Assembly (NCBI GenBank): GCA_027579435.1
Contig: JANBPK010001295.1
Span: 1 to 31,642, forward strand
Direction: 5' to 3'
Length of the DNA stretch: 31,642 nucleotides
Source of the DNA: Candolleomyces eurysporus
Lineage: Eukaryota > Basidiomycota > Agaricomycetes > Agaricales > Psathyrellaceae
How positions within the stretch are numbered: the stretch's first letter is position 1; every line of letters starts with the position of its first letter. Shown here piece by piece: positions 1-8,925 of this stretch. The position numbers and the translations under genes were made by a program. The notes under the pieces are model-generated. The model saw only the letters and a program-made list of their open reading frames with translations, searched no databases and had not been told where the DNA came from.

Positions 1-1
1 G

Positions 2-2924
2 TGCCTCGCTGGAAAGATGCACTCTTCTCCTTCCCCCTCTACTGGCCATCGCGCGTCTGCCCCGCTTGACCTCATTCACAGCGACCTCTGCGGCCCTCTT
101 TCTGNTTTCTACCCCGGAAGGATACCGCTATTGGTGCGTGTTCATCGACGACCATACACGCTACCGGGTTGTGGTGCTCCTCAAGAGGAAGAGCGACACA
201 TTCAACGCATTCAAGCTGTTCAAAGCGCTTGCTGAGAACCAGTTGGGTCGGAAGATCAAGGCTTTACATGACGACAAGGGCGGGGAGTACATGTCCAAGG
301 AGTTCAACAGCTTCTGCGACGATTCGGGGATTCTACGCACTCACACAGCCCGCAATCGACCTCAGCAGAACGGTGATGCAGAGCGCGCTAACCGGACTAT
401 GCTGGAGGACGTCACAGCAATGCTAGCACAGGCCAACCTTCCTGTCCGCTTCTGGGGGAGATGTCTAGCCACGCAGGTCAAGGTCTGGAACTGCCTCCCC
501 ACTGCCTCACTGCCAGACAAGACTCCGTTTGAGGCGTGGTTCGGCAGGAAGCCTGACCTCAGTCGCTTCAGAGTGTTTGGGTGTACTGCCTATGTCTTCG
601 TACAGCGGGACAAGCGCAAGAAGCTGGAGTCGCACATGCAAAAGTGCATCTTTGTTGGGTACCCGCCTGACTACAGTGCCTGGACCTTCTACAATCCGGT
701 CACCCAGCAGTTCATCATATCTGAGTGCGCAGAGTTTGACGAGCGCGTGTTCCCCGGCCTCTCTACAAAGGAAACAACACCTAGTGCTCAACTCCAGCTC
801 TTGGAGACTCCAGCCTCACAGCCGGCTCCCTCCAACTCTATCTCTTTACCCATTGCTCCGGAAGACTCTGACACTTCCCAGACGCTTCTATCACGTCTTA
901 ACAGTCTCCCAACACCTCCAGTAGCGAGCTCAAACCCTCCTTCTCCAGCCGCTTCGCCAGCTCCAGCTCCATTCTTGGACTTGCCTCCTCCACCTCCAGC
1001 TGTTCCTCCAGCTGCTCCACAGCCTCCTGCGCCTTTAGTGCCCCCTGCACCTCCAGCCATTCTTAGGCGATCCCAGCGCGAGGTGAAGAAGCCAGGGGAG
1101 TGGTGGAAGGTACCTAGACCTGCTCCGCGTCCATACGAGCGTCCTCAGCGTGCTCCATCTCTTACGCCAGATCCCATTCCTGCTTCGCCCCCTCCTGCTG
1201 CTCCAGTCGTACTGCCAGAGCCTGCGCCTGCTCCCCAACTGGTCCCACCTCCTGTCGACAACTGGGAGCCAAGAGATCCATCTCCCGCAGTCGCAGACAG
1301 TGATGACAGTGACAACGACCTTGGTGGTTATGCAGAAGTCCACGCAGCTCAAGTCGGTGGTGATCCAAGGACATTCAAGCAGGCTATGGCTTCACCTCAA
1401 GCGCAGCATTGGGAAGCAGCAGCTGCAGACGAGATCCTCACACTCATTGCCAATGGGACTTGGGAGCTTGTTGAGTTGCCTCCCGGGGAGAAGGCTATTC
1501 CATCTGGTTGGGTCTTCAAGACCAAACGGACGTCTACGGGTGATGTTGAGCGTTACAAGGGTAGAGTTGTTGCGAAGGGTTGCTCACAGCGTCCTGGCAT
1601 TGACTATGACGACACCTATTCCCCCACATTCCGTGCTGCGACTCTGCGCACTACTCTTGCTGCTGCAGGCATTGAGGACATGGAGCTTCGCTCTGTGGAT
1701 ATTTCCGCTGCTTTCACGAATGGGGACTTGGAGGAAGTCATCTACATGCGTCAGCCCGAGGGATTCCATGAAGGCGGTCCCAACGTAGTGTGCCGACTCA
1801 AGAAATCGCTCTACGGACTCAAGCAAGCAGCCAGGCAATGGAATAAGAAGCTTCACTCTGTGCTTCTCGAGCTCGGTTTCACACGTTTGCAGTCGGATCG
1901 GTCGGTCTACATCTATGCCAAGGGCGAGGTACGCATCATCATGCCTGTCTACATTGACGACATCACCCTTGCCTCCAAGAACACTGCCCTACTCGATCAG
2001 ACCGTCCTGGACCTCTCCAAACACTTCAAGCTGCGAGACTTGGGTGAAACCAAGTTCCTCCTCGGTGTTGAAGTCGTCCGCGACCGTGCCAATCGCTCCA
2101 TTTCCCTCTCCCAGCGCCAGTACATCATCGACATGCTTGAGCGCTACTCCATGGCTGAGTGCAACCCAGTCGGAACACCTCTAGCTCCTGGAACGAAGCT
2201 CTCCAAGACCATGCATCCTCAGACACAGGAGGAGATTGACTACATGCGCACTGTCCCCTACCTCAGCGCAGTCGGTTCCCTCAACTACCTCTCCACCATG
2301 ACGCGCCCGGACATCTCCTACGCTGTTGGCTACCTCGGCCGCTTCAGCTCCAATCCAGGACCTCGCCATTGGGCCGCAGTCAAGCATTTGTTTCGCTATC
2401 TGAAGGGCTCCATGGACTACAAGCTCACCTACAGTGGAAAAGACACTTCCGTCGTCTTTGACACTTATTGTGATGCTTCCCATGGCGACTGCCTGGACTC
2501 CGGACATTCTACAGGTGGATATCTCACTGTGATGGGCGGAGGAGCTATTGGGTGGTCGAGCAAGCTACAGCCGATCGTCGCGCTTTCCAGCACTGAGGGT
2601 GAGTACATGGTTGCAACCGAGGCCGCAAAGGAGATCCTGTGGATGCGCAACATCTTACACGAGTTTGGCTTTCCCCAGCATGGCGCTTCACCTCTCCATA
2701 TCGACAACCAGTCCGCTATCAGTGTCAGCAAGAACCCAGAGCACTTTGGACGAATGAAACATCTCGATTTGCGGTTCTTCTGGCTCCGAGATGTTGTAGA
2801 AGAAGGCGCCATTGCTCCACTTCACATCCCCGGCACCGAGCAACCAGCAGACGCGCTCACCAAGGCCTTAGCACTCCCTCAAATCCGACTTGCGAGACAG
2901 AGGATGGGACTTGTGTTGGATTAG
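2..2924 (+). CDS. Ty1/Copia polyprotein (integrase-RT-RNase H), 5' partial
   Basis: This is the 3' two thirds of a Copia Gag-Pol. It enters at the end of the GAG-pre-integrase domain (CLAGKMH) and runs into the integrase core. The integrase triad is visible: Asp at 83-85 (HSDLCGP), Asp at 270-275 (HDDKGGEY) and Glu at 381-383 (PQQNGDAER). A proline-rich linker (about 930-1260) separates integrase from RT. RT shows VDISAAFTNGDLEE, LYGLKQAARQW and YIDD at 1950-1961. RNase H follows (CDASHGD, ALSSTEGEY, HIDNQSA) and ends with PADALTKA. The stop is TAG at 2922-2924, 24 bp before the LTR, as expected. The only break is at the ambiguous base at 105, where one extra base shifts the frame; other copies here lack it, so it may be a sequence error. 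It is the best preserved Copia pol in the window. Confidence 0.95.
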   Translation, partial: ASLERCTLLLPPLLAIARLPRLTSFTATSAALFLXSTPEGYRYWCVFIDDHTRYRVVVLLKRKSDTFNAFKLFKALAENQLGRKIKALHDDKGGEYMSKEFNSFCDDSGILRTHTARNRPQQNGDAERANRTMLEDVTAMLAQANLPVRFWGRCLATQVKVWNCLPTASLPDKTPFEAWFGRKPDLSRFRVFGCTAYVFVQRDKRKKLESHMQKCIFVGYPPDYSAWTFYNPVTQQFIISECAEFDERVFPGLSTKETTPSAQLQLLETPASQPAPSNSISLPIAPEDSDTSQTLLSRLNSLPTPPVASSNPPSPAASPAPAPFLDLPPPPPAVPPAAPQPPAPLVPPAPPAILRRSQREVKKPGEWWKVPRPAPRPYERPQRAPSLTPDPIPASPPPAAPVVLPEPAPAPQLVPPPVDNWEPRDPSPAVADSDDSDNDLGGYAEVHAAQVGGDPRTFKQAMASPQAQHWEAAAADEILTLIANGTWELVELPPGEKAIPSGWVFKTKRTSTGDVERYKGRVVAKGCSQRPGIDYDDTYSPTFRAATLRTTLAAAGIEDMELRSVDISAAFTNGDLEEVIYMRQPEGFHEGGPNVVCRLKKSLYGLKQAARQWNKKLHSVLLELGFTRLQSDRSVYIYAKGEVRIIMPVYIDDITLASKNTALLDQTVLDLSKHFKLRDLGETKFLLGVEVVRDRANRSISLSQRQYIIDMLERYSMAECNPVGTPLAPGTKLSKTMHPQTQEEIDYMRTVPYLSAVGSLNYLSTMTRPDISYAVGYLGRFSSNPGPRHWAAVKHLFRYLKGSMDYKLTYSGKDTSVVFDTYCDASHGDCLDSGHSTGGYLTVMGGGAIGWSSKLQPIVALSSTEGEYMVATEAAKEILWMRNILHEFGFPQHGASPLHIDNQSAISVSKNPEHFGRMKHLDLRFFWLRDVVEEGAIAPLHIPGTEQPADALTKALALPQIRLARQRMGLVLD

Positions 2925-2948
2925 GAGATTGTCACAGTCAGGGGAGTG

Positions 2949-3159
2949 TGTTAGAAGGAAGTAACTTTGTGACTGCACTCCTACATGGTTTGATTCGCTT
3001 TTATCTGGTTTTATCATATCTTATCTGCTATCTAATCATTATCTCATCACATGACTGTGTAGAGCTTATTTAAACTGTAGATTCCGATCCTGGAGTCCCT
3101 TAGTTCAGTACTCTGACTTGAGGACTCCAGTCCCCTGCCTTTAGTTATCACTTTAAACA
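2949..3159 (+). repeat. LTR family A, 3' LTR of the Copia element
   Basis: This 211-bp unit starts TGTTAGAAGG and ends TTAAACA (other copies end TTTTAACA). It lies just after a purine-rich tract (AGGGGAG) downstream of the pol stop, which is the normal 3' LTR position. A TATA-like TATTTAAA lies near 3068. A perfect 9-bp inverted repeat (3090-3098 with 3122-3130) surrounds a 23-nt loop holding a second TCAG/CTGA stem. This is the short form, lacking the 59-nt segment found in the copies at 5995 and 19547. The 5' LTR is outside the window, so no target duplication can be checked. Confidence 0.92.
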
Positions 3160-3173
3160 GGCTGCGAGCGGCC

Positions 3174-3761
3174 CTATGGGTCTTGTTTGTGTTGGACGCC
3201 CCACTCAAGCTTAGAGGGCGTACCAATGAATTCAATGTAGCGGTCCTCCCCTTCCAAGAGCCACTGATCGAGTGCCTTGCACACAGCCAAGGAATGCGCC
3301 TGCCCGGAGTGGACTGACGGGTCCACCAACCTCCTCGCTGAGGACAAGGAGTCGGTGAATACAATGATGCGGTCGCAGCCATCCAGGGTTGTGGCCCTGA
3401 CAACTTCCGCCGCCCAGGCTGAGGTGGCAGGGTTGTGTCCAGCCCGTTCGATCACGAACGACGCTGTCGCCTGATGCGCGGTGCGTTTCGGGACTGAGCA
3501 ATCTTTCCCGCAGCACACCGTTCCTTGCTGTTGTGCAGCCTGCCTCTGTAGAGTGTCAAGGAAGGTGCGTCGCTTTGGTAGCGCGTCCTCTCCCTTGGGA
3601 TCGAACTCATCGAACAGCACCCTTCCTTGGTGCCTGTCCAGTAGTCGTTCACCAGGGGTGTTCCCCTCCGCAGTTGGGGAGAACACCTCGGTGAGGGTGT
3701 GTATCTTGCCGCTAGTCTCAGTAATAGCGTCCCGTACCACCTTCTGTCTGTCCATCGACAT
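3174..3761 (-). pseudogene. LINE RNase H domain fragment
   Basis: This is the continuation of the RT fragment at 3762-4480, cut off by a single in-frame TAG at 3762-3764 where the copy at 11437-12906 has TGG. It carries the RNase H core of the LINE: GKDCSVP (first Asp), a shortened stretch where the AEL glutamate should be, FTDSLSSA (Asp), and the end motif EFIGTPSKLEWGVQHK. About 15 residues including the AEL glutamate are missing compared with the copy at 12544-12890. The fragment stops at 3160, where Copia LTR A begins. The LINE sequence is therefore interrupted by, or joined to, the Copia element. Confidence 0.85.
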
Positions 3762-4480
3762 CTAGCAAGATGCTCCTAGCACAGGGATTGCCGTTTTGGC
3801 ATGTTCCCCCCTCATCAGTGACCTGAGCGGATGGGAGTCCGATTGGACGATGATGTCGCCATCGTCCACATATGAGATGAGGGTGCACCCCAACCCTGAA
3901 CTCCTCTTCCTGAACAGCTTCATGACAGGCGCTATAACAAGCGCTGACAGAACTGCGGACAGGGCTGATCCTTGGCCTACTCCAGCATCAGCCGTCCGCG
4001 GGTCGGACGTGTCACGGTTCCACGCATACGTCGTGAACCTGTCCACTAGATACGATCCGAAGAAGGCTACAACTCTACAGTTGAAGCCTAGCTTCTCCAG
4101 GACCACCAGTAAGAACTGGTGGTTGATCGAAGGGAAGAACTGAGCGACGTCAAAGGCAACTACGCTCGTCTGCAGTTTCTGGGCCCATCCCGAGCGCACC
4201 AGGTGCGTGAGGAGCCCCGCATCTTCGGTGGAGCGCTGGCGCACTCCCCCCATTTGATTAGGGTCGACAAGATCGTACTTGATCATGTCATGCTGGAACC
4301 TGTTCGAGATCATCTTCTCGATGAGTTTCCCCAGGGTGTTCAGGAGAACAATAGACCTGAACGCCTTGGGGGAAGAGTAGGACGGCTTGTTCGGTTTTGG
4401 TATAATAACCGATGTCGACTCCTTAAAGTGCCTTGGCCAGTGCCCCCTGGTTTTAGCTGCGTCGACACCGAAGGGTTGGG
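3762..4480 (-). pseudogene. LINE (non-LTR) reverse transcriptase fragment
   Basis: On the minus strand this encodes the N-terminal and middle RT blocks of an RNase H-bearing LINE. The motifs are HFKESTSVIIPKPNKPSY, AFRSIVLLNTLGKLIEKM, FDVAQFFPSIN (motif A Asp), GVGQGSALS (motif B) and SYVDDGDI (motif C). Straight after YVDD the sequence jumps about 210 codons to SDSHPLRSLMRGEHAK, so the RT thumb and linker are deleted. The apparent N-terminal extension between 4481 and 4574 is antisense LINE 3' UTR and not protein. The family is Tad/I-like in overall layout, but the exact clade cannot be set by eye. Confidence 0.85.
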
Positions 4481-4805
4481 GTGGGTGAAGGAAGGCACTG
4501 TAAGGCCTAGGCCGAGAAGGACCGCTTGGATCCCGCCCTGTCATGACCCAAACAGAGGGAGGGCGTGTGGGCAAGGGGATGTGGGGTGGGGGCCCTTGGG
4601 TGCCCGGACCTACACCGCGTCTGCATGAGCCTATAAGTGTGGCGAATGCATACTCGAGCTGTGGCTTAGGGCAGGGCTCATGTATTGCCTTACGACTGCG
4701 TCATGTCTGTTCTTTCCTCCCTCCAATGTTGTTCACATGTATTCATAGCGACTGGCCTGCCTCTGCGCCCCGGGATATAAATATGATTTTTGAAAAAAAA
4801 AAAGA
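4481..4805 (+). repeat. LINE 3' UTR with poly(A) tail
   Basis: This non-coding stretch recurs at 8926-9754 (interrupted), 11244-11436 and 22359-22623. Shared landmarks are the GTAAGGC...GAGAAGGACC block, CAAACAGAGGG, GTGGGGTG, ATGTTGTTCACATGTA, and a final ATATAAATA box followed by an A-run. It lies in sense orientation while the RT/RNase H immediately upstream is inverted. The left edge (about 4460-4480) is approximate and comes from where RT homology on the other strand ends. Confidence 0.82.
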
Positions 4806-5009
4806 ACAACCTAGCAGGGAACTTGGCTTTGGCCTTCTTTGCTTTTCTTGAGGCATTGTTGAAAATCAAGGAGACAGCAATGGGAGAAAACAGAAAGAAA
4901 AGAAAGAGAACATTTGAAAAGCAAGGACGACTTATATCAAGACCTTCAAGCCGCTCAAAAGCTTGATGGAAGNAAAAAAAAAACTGTCTGATCCGTAATC
5001 GGGAGGCTC
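4806..5009. other. unassigned 204-bp spacer between LINE poly(A) and minus-strand Copia
   Basis: I see no similarity to the Copia, LINE or LTR families present elsewhere in the window. It is purine-rich on the plus strand and holds an A-run with one ambiguous base near 4973. It may be old host sequence at an insertion site, or a piece of another element. Confidence 0.4.
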
Positions 5010-5545
5010 CTCCAGCATTGTCCGGTTTGCATGCTCTGCATTGCCATTCTGCTGAGGTCAATTGCGTGCTGTATGGGTGCGCAGAATACCAGACTCGTCA
5101 CAGAAGTCATTGAATTCCTTGGACATGTGCTTGCCACACTTATGATCGTGTAATGCCTTGATTTTTTGACCCAATTGGTTCTCAGCAAGCGCTTTGAACT
5201 GAATGCGGTGAACGTATCGCTCTTGCTCTTGGGCAGCACCACGATCCGGTAACAAGTATGGTCATCAATAAAGACACACCAATATTGGTATCCTGCTGGT
5301 GTGGATGCTGAAAGAGGTCCACTGAGGTGGGTGTGAATGAGGTCGAGAGGGGCAGAAGCACAATGGCCGGTGGATGGGAAGGGAGAGGAATGGCTGGCAG
5401 AGGGCGGTTTGAGCTCGGGGCGCTTTTGGGAACCGGGAACGATGCGCCAGAGGCCCTGGGACTTGAGCCAGGCCTCCATATCGCCGGACCAGGTAGTGTA
5501 GTTGGTAGACGTGAGGCGCGCGAAAGAAGGGGACGACGACGACAT
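5010..5545 (-). pseudogene. Copia-A gag start fused to integrase by internal deletion
   Basis: Translation begins at ATG 5543-5545 with MSSSSPSFARLTSTNY followed by TTWSGDMEAWLKSQG, the N-terminal gag segment that normally precedes UBN2-type Copia gag. Near 5394 the sequence jumps from gag (PPSAS) into integrase (HSSPFPST), removing most of gag, the protease and the GAG-pre-integrase domain. Integrase continues through STPAGYQYWCVFIDDHT. A 4-bp deletion near 5195 then shifts the frame, and homology ends at about 5010 after MLEE. This is the only copy here that shows the natural gag start codon together with leader and LTR, so it defines the 5' end of family A. Confidence 0.85.
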
Positions 5546-5981
5546 TGTGGGACGAGGAATGAGGGAAATGAATGCGAAGAACAGAGGGGATGAGGGGAGA
5601 GCGAAGGGAAAGAGTGCGACGTAGCAGATGTTCGGCTGAGGCGATGGCTCCCGAATTGAAACCGAGAGTATGGGGCAACGCCAAGTCGTTGGGGTTGCGG
5701 GTAAGAGCCGAAGCGCTAAGCGAGCGAGGCGCAAATCGGAAGAGACCGAGTTTGCTGGCAAGCGGGAGCGGCTGAAAGCGGGGCAGTGACGAATGCGCTG
5801 GCGTCTGAATGACTGGGCGAAACGTCGATGCGCTGGCAGCAAAAGCGAGCGCGGGGATGGAGAAACGAATACCGGGAGAACCGGAGAGCGTAGAGGCGCG
5901 AGTCGTTGGGGAACGAAGGATAGCCGTGTACGCAGTGGGTGAGCGCAGAAATAAACGAACTTGAGGAACTCGTCAGAGGCC
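5546..5981 (-). other. Copia-A 5' leader (untranslated region)
   Basis: This is about 440 bp between the primer-binding site and the gag ATG of the minus-strand copy. It matches the plus-strand leader at 23232-23680 over most of its length, confirming that it belongs to the element. The sense strand is C/T-rich and a long open frame runs through it in both copies. I see no domain in that frame and treat it as leader, not gene. Confidence 0.65.
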
Positions 5982-5993
5982 GGGGCTCATAAC
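5982..5993 (-). promoter_or_regulatory. primer-binding site matching the initiator tRNA-Met anticodon arm
   Basis: Directly inside the 5' LTR the sense strand reads GTTATGAGCCCC. Its complement GGGGCTCATAAC matches the anticodon stem-loop (anticodon CAU) typical of eukaryotic initiator tRNA-Met. It does not match a tRNA 3' CCA end. Drosophila copia and yeast Ty5 use such a half-tRNA primer. The same site is at 23214-23225. Confidence 0.72.
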
Positions 5994-5994
5994 T

Positions 5995-6264
5995 AGTTAA
6001 AAGTGATAACTGAAGGCAGGGGACTGGAGTCCTCAAGTCAGAGTACTGAACTGTATATCATTAAAGCGGAAATGCAACTTACCTGGAGTCCTCAAGTCAG
6101 AGTACTGAACTAAGGGACTCCAGGATCGGAATCTACAGTTTAAATAAGCTCTACACAGTCATGTGATGAGATAATGATTAGATAGCAAGTAAGATATGAT
6201 AAAACCAGATAAAAGCGAATCAAACCATGTAGGAGTGCAGTCACAAAGTCACTTCCTTCTAACA
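5995..6264 (-). repeat. LTR family A, 5' LTR of the minus-strand Copia copy (long form)
   Basis: This 270-bp LTR ends in CTTCTAACA on the plus strand (TGTTAGAAG on its own strand) and is followed inward by the primer-binding site. It is the long form and contains the extra 59 nt at 6024-6082. The first base of the terminal CA/TG at the inner edge is mutated (AGTTAA instead of TGTTAA). Its outer edge abuts LINE coding sequence at 6265. The other end of the element is truncated, so no target duplication can be confirmed. Confidence 0.9.
6024..6082 (-). other. candidate 59-nt intron in LTR A (minus copy)
   Basis: Read on the LTR sense strand it begins GTAAGTTGCATTTCC, contains CTGAC about 14 nt before the end, and ends GGACTCCAG. 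It is exactly absent from the short LTR copies. Its last 27 nt or so repeat the sequence just upstream of the GTAAGT. Splicing and deletion between direct repeats are both possible explanations. Confidence 0.5.
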
Positions 6265-6265
6265 C

Positions 6266-6697
6266 GTTGCAGATATTGTACTGGACATTGGAGACTTGTC
6301 CGGCCACCGCCCTACTTCAGTTCAGGACGTAGAGCGCATGACGTCAGCCATAGCCGGCACCTTCTCCAACGCGTGGAATAAACACTCAACGGAGTACACT
6401 GTCGGCCCAAACTCGAGAGAGTATTGGAATGACGAGTGCACGAGGGCCCTTGAGAGGTATTGGCAGAATATGACTGTTGACAACCACAAGGCCTTCAGGT
6501 CAGCGGTTAAAGCCGCTAAGCGCGAGTTCTTTGATCAGCGGATTGAGGAGGTTGCAACAACTAATAAGCGCCCGTGGGGCATGATGGAATGGGTCAAGGA
6601 ACGCAAGAATCCCCCGTGCGAGGCCATCCAGTTCGAGGGGCGGCCTTGCCACAAGAACCCGAGGAGTGCTGATGTTGGAGTTGGACAGGGATCAGCT
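6266..6697 (+). pseudogene. LINE pol segment between endonuclease and RT, fused to RT motif B
   Basis: The open frame reads ADIVLDIGDLSGHRP, then SREYWNDECTRALERYW and KAAKREFFDQRIEEV. This is the charged linker that lies between endonuclease and RT in such LINEs (WWN-D-C...A...AK..FF pattern). Near 6650 it jumps into RSADVGVGQGSA, RT motif B, deleting the finger and palm-A region. The 5' side abuts the minus-strand LTR A at 6264, and the 3' side is cut by a solo LTR B at 6698. Confidence 0.75.
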
Positions 6698-7073
6698 TGT
6701 TTGATTTTCTTGTTTTCCTCATCTTATCTCTTGCCTGACCTTATCTCATCTTATTGGTCTCTCTATTTGCTTTTACCTCATCTTTTGACTTTTTATCATT
6801 CCGGACTCTTTTCCATGTTATCAGCAATTGCCCCCATGCTGAGAACATGTTCCCAATCGCTTCCACCCAGTTACCCCGAGGTATTAGCTATTTCCTTCCG
6901 ATATTCCGGTCCATGTGATTGTTGATGTAGGTTATATATATGGCCCTGTATCATCCTGGAGTCCCCCAGATCAGTTCCTTGACTGTCGGACTCCAGGGGA
7001 GTAGTGTATCCCCAATCTCATATCAGTTCCCTGACTGTCGGACTCCAGTTGAGACTGCCTTGCTGCTCAAACA
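6698..7073 (+). repeat. solo LTR family B with target duplication CAGCT
   Basis: This unit is bounded by TGTTTGATTTTC and GCTCAAACA and flanked by CAGCT at 6693-6697 and 7074-7078. It lacks about 40 bp just after the first bases compared with the copy at 9249. It contains the extra 52 nt at 6997-7048, here with the donor changed to GGGAGT. It interrupts LINE RT motif B (GGATCAGCT/CTGTTCC). Confidence 0.9.
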
Positions 7074-7078
7074 CAGCT

Positions 7079-7812
7079 CTGTTCCCAGTCTTGTCGGAGC
7101 TAGTAATAGCGCCTGTCATGAAGCCGCTCAGACTGAGGAGTGCAGGATTGGGGTGCACCTCATCTCTTACGTGGATGATGGAGACATCATCATGCAATCT
7201 TCAGAGATAGACACAAACTGTGTCATGCTTCGTCATGCATACGGCATTGTGTTTGAACTCTTTACAAAGTCAGGCCTTGCGTTGGAACACGACTTCACGA
7301 GGGCCAGAACCGGCTTTGACCGGTCTCTGGACTTGGGATGTGCGCCATATACTGGCGACAACCCCCTGAAACACAAGAACTATTGGCGGTACTTGGGCTT
7401 CTACTTTGACAGGAAGTTGACATTTCAGGAACAGGTCCGCTACTATGCCACAAAGGCTCTCGCCACCGTTATGGCCATGAGAATGCTCAGGAACTCGACG
7501 AGGGGTTTATCCCCTCACAACAAGCGCATCCTGTACAGGGCGTCCGTGGTGCCTATCGCCACGTACGGCCACAGGCTGTGGTACTTCCAGGGGGCCAAAG
7601 TGAAGGGCGTCCTCAAAACATTGACTACTATGCAGCCGAAGGTGGCATGCTGGATTACAGGTGCGTTTCGCACCTCACCAACCGGGGGAGTGGAGAGCCT
7701 TGCAGGACTAGCTCCCATCCGGCTATATCTGCACAAGCTCTCTCAGAGAGCAGTGTTTCGCATGGCGACCTTATCGGACTCTCATCCGCTCAGGTCACTA
7801 ATGAGGGGTTAA
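7079..7812 (+). pseudogene. LINE reverse transcriptase C-terminal half
   Basis: After a frameshift close to the solo LTR the frame settles and reads HLISYVDDGDIIMQSSEID (YVDD at 7168-7179). It continues through LFTKSGLALEHDFTRART, YWRYLGFYFDRKLTFQ, SVVPIATYGHRLWYF and RTSPTGGVESLAGLAP to SHPLRSLMRG. This is the RT thumb and the linker to RNase H. It ends at TAA about 7810-7812, where the copy at 12236 has GAA. Compared with that copy it lacks NKTELF after EHD. It belongs to the same insertion as 6266-6697 and 7856-8925. Confidence 0.88.
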
Positions 7813-7855
7813 CACGCCAAAACAGCGATCCCCCGTCTTAGGAGCGTACTGCTGG

Positions 7856-8530
7856 ATGTCGGCTGACAGAAAGAGGGCGGTGCGTGATGCTGTTACGGAA
7901 ACCAGCAGTAAGCTATACACCCTCACTGAGGTGTTCTCCCTGTGGAGGAGAACACCCCAGGTGAGCGACTATTGGATAGACACCGGGAGAGGGTACTATT
8001 TGATGACTTCAATCCCAAGGGAGAGGACGTGCTGCCCAAGGGACGAACCTTCCTTGACACTAAGCAGAGGCAAGCTGCACAACAACAAGGCACGGTGTGC
8101 TGTGGGACAGATTGTTCGGTCCCGCAGCGCACGGCGCATCAGGCTACGGCTTCGCATAGGCCGGACCGGACCGGACGCAACCCATCACCTCTACGTGGGC
8201 GGCAGGGAGAATCACATCTGCATGTGCAGAACTATTTGCGATACGGGCGGCAGTTGTCAGGGCTACGACTCTGGAAGGCTGCAACCATATCATCATTTTT
8301 ACTGACTCCATGTCTTCGGCACGGAGGGCGGTGGACCTGTCTGTCCATTCAGGACAGGTGCACTCCTTAGCCGTGTGCAAGGCGCTCGATCAGTGGCTCT
8401 CTGAAGAGGAGGACCGCTTCATCAAATTCATCGGCACCCCCTCCAAGCTTGAGTGGGGCGTCCAACATAGGGCGCATAGAGCTGCCCGCAGCCTCCCGCC
8501 CATCCCAAGGGGGACAGAGGCCAGCTAATA
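7856..8530 (+). pseudogene. LINE RNase H domain, multiply frameshifted
   Basis: The protein is recoverable only by changing frame several times. It starts with MSADRKRAVRDAVTETSS, continues with ENTPGERLLDRHRERV, then GTDCSVPQRTAHQAT (first RNase H Asp), then SSARRAVDLSVHSGQ and KFIGTPSKLEWGVQHRAH. The breaks lie near 7945, 8160 and 8300. The block corresponds to 12289-12906 of the well preserved LINE copy. Confidence 0.82.
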
Positions 8531-8925
8531 CACTGGACAGTGTGCGTAAGGGCATAACCCAGTCAGCGCTTGACTCCTGGGTGACGATGTTCCAGGATGA
8601 CAAGTACAGAGGGTCCCAATTCTTTGCATTGCGCGAGCTGAAGGGGACAATGATAGCGCCCACGTACGCCAATGGCGGTGCATGGCTGAAATTGGTGGGA
8701 GAGGATACGCTTTGATACACGCGTATGTGCAGGGAGATTCTCAACCATGCTCCCATCAGTGAGTACTATCACCGGTTTAACATCCCAGAAGCACATACGT
8801 GCACATGCGGCGCTGAGAGGCAAACACGCGATCACATATTTACTAGATGTCCAGACATGGTCACTAGATGCTGCTCGCCAAAGCTCTTGAACAAGCTTAT
8901 TGGCTTCTTTCTGCAGAATCCGCAC
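8524..8925 (+). pseudogene. LINE C-terminal segment with CCHC zinc motif
   Basis: Two short frames read ALDSWVTMFQDDKYRGSQFF and then CREILNHAPISEYYHRFN followed by CTCGAERQTRDHIFTRCP. The last is a Cys-x-Cys...His-x3-Cys cluster. RNase H-bearing fungal LINEs commonly end with such a cluster after the ARL...HAPI..YY.RF segment. This is the only copy here in which the C-terminus and 3' UTR follow each other in order, so it defines the end of the LINE ORF. There are frame breaks at about 8716-8725 and after 8870. Confidence 0.75.

Noticed and set aside
788..1060. Glycine-rich open frame on the minus strand
   Set aside because: It is the reverse reading of the proline-rich linker in the Copia polyprotein.
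5716..6036. Open frames in the Copia-A leader
   Set aside because: They lie between LTR and the gag start, show no domain, and run across the LTR boundary. Treated as untranslated leader.
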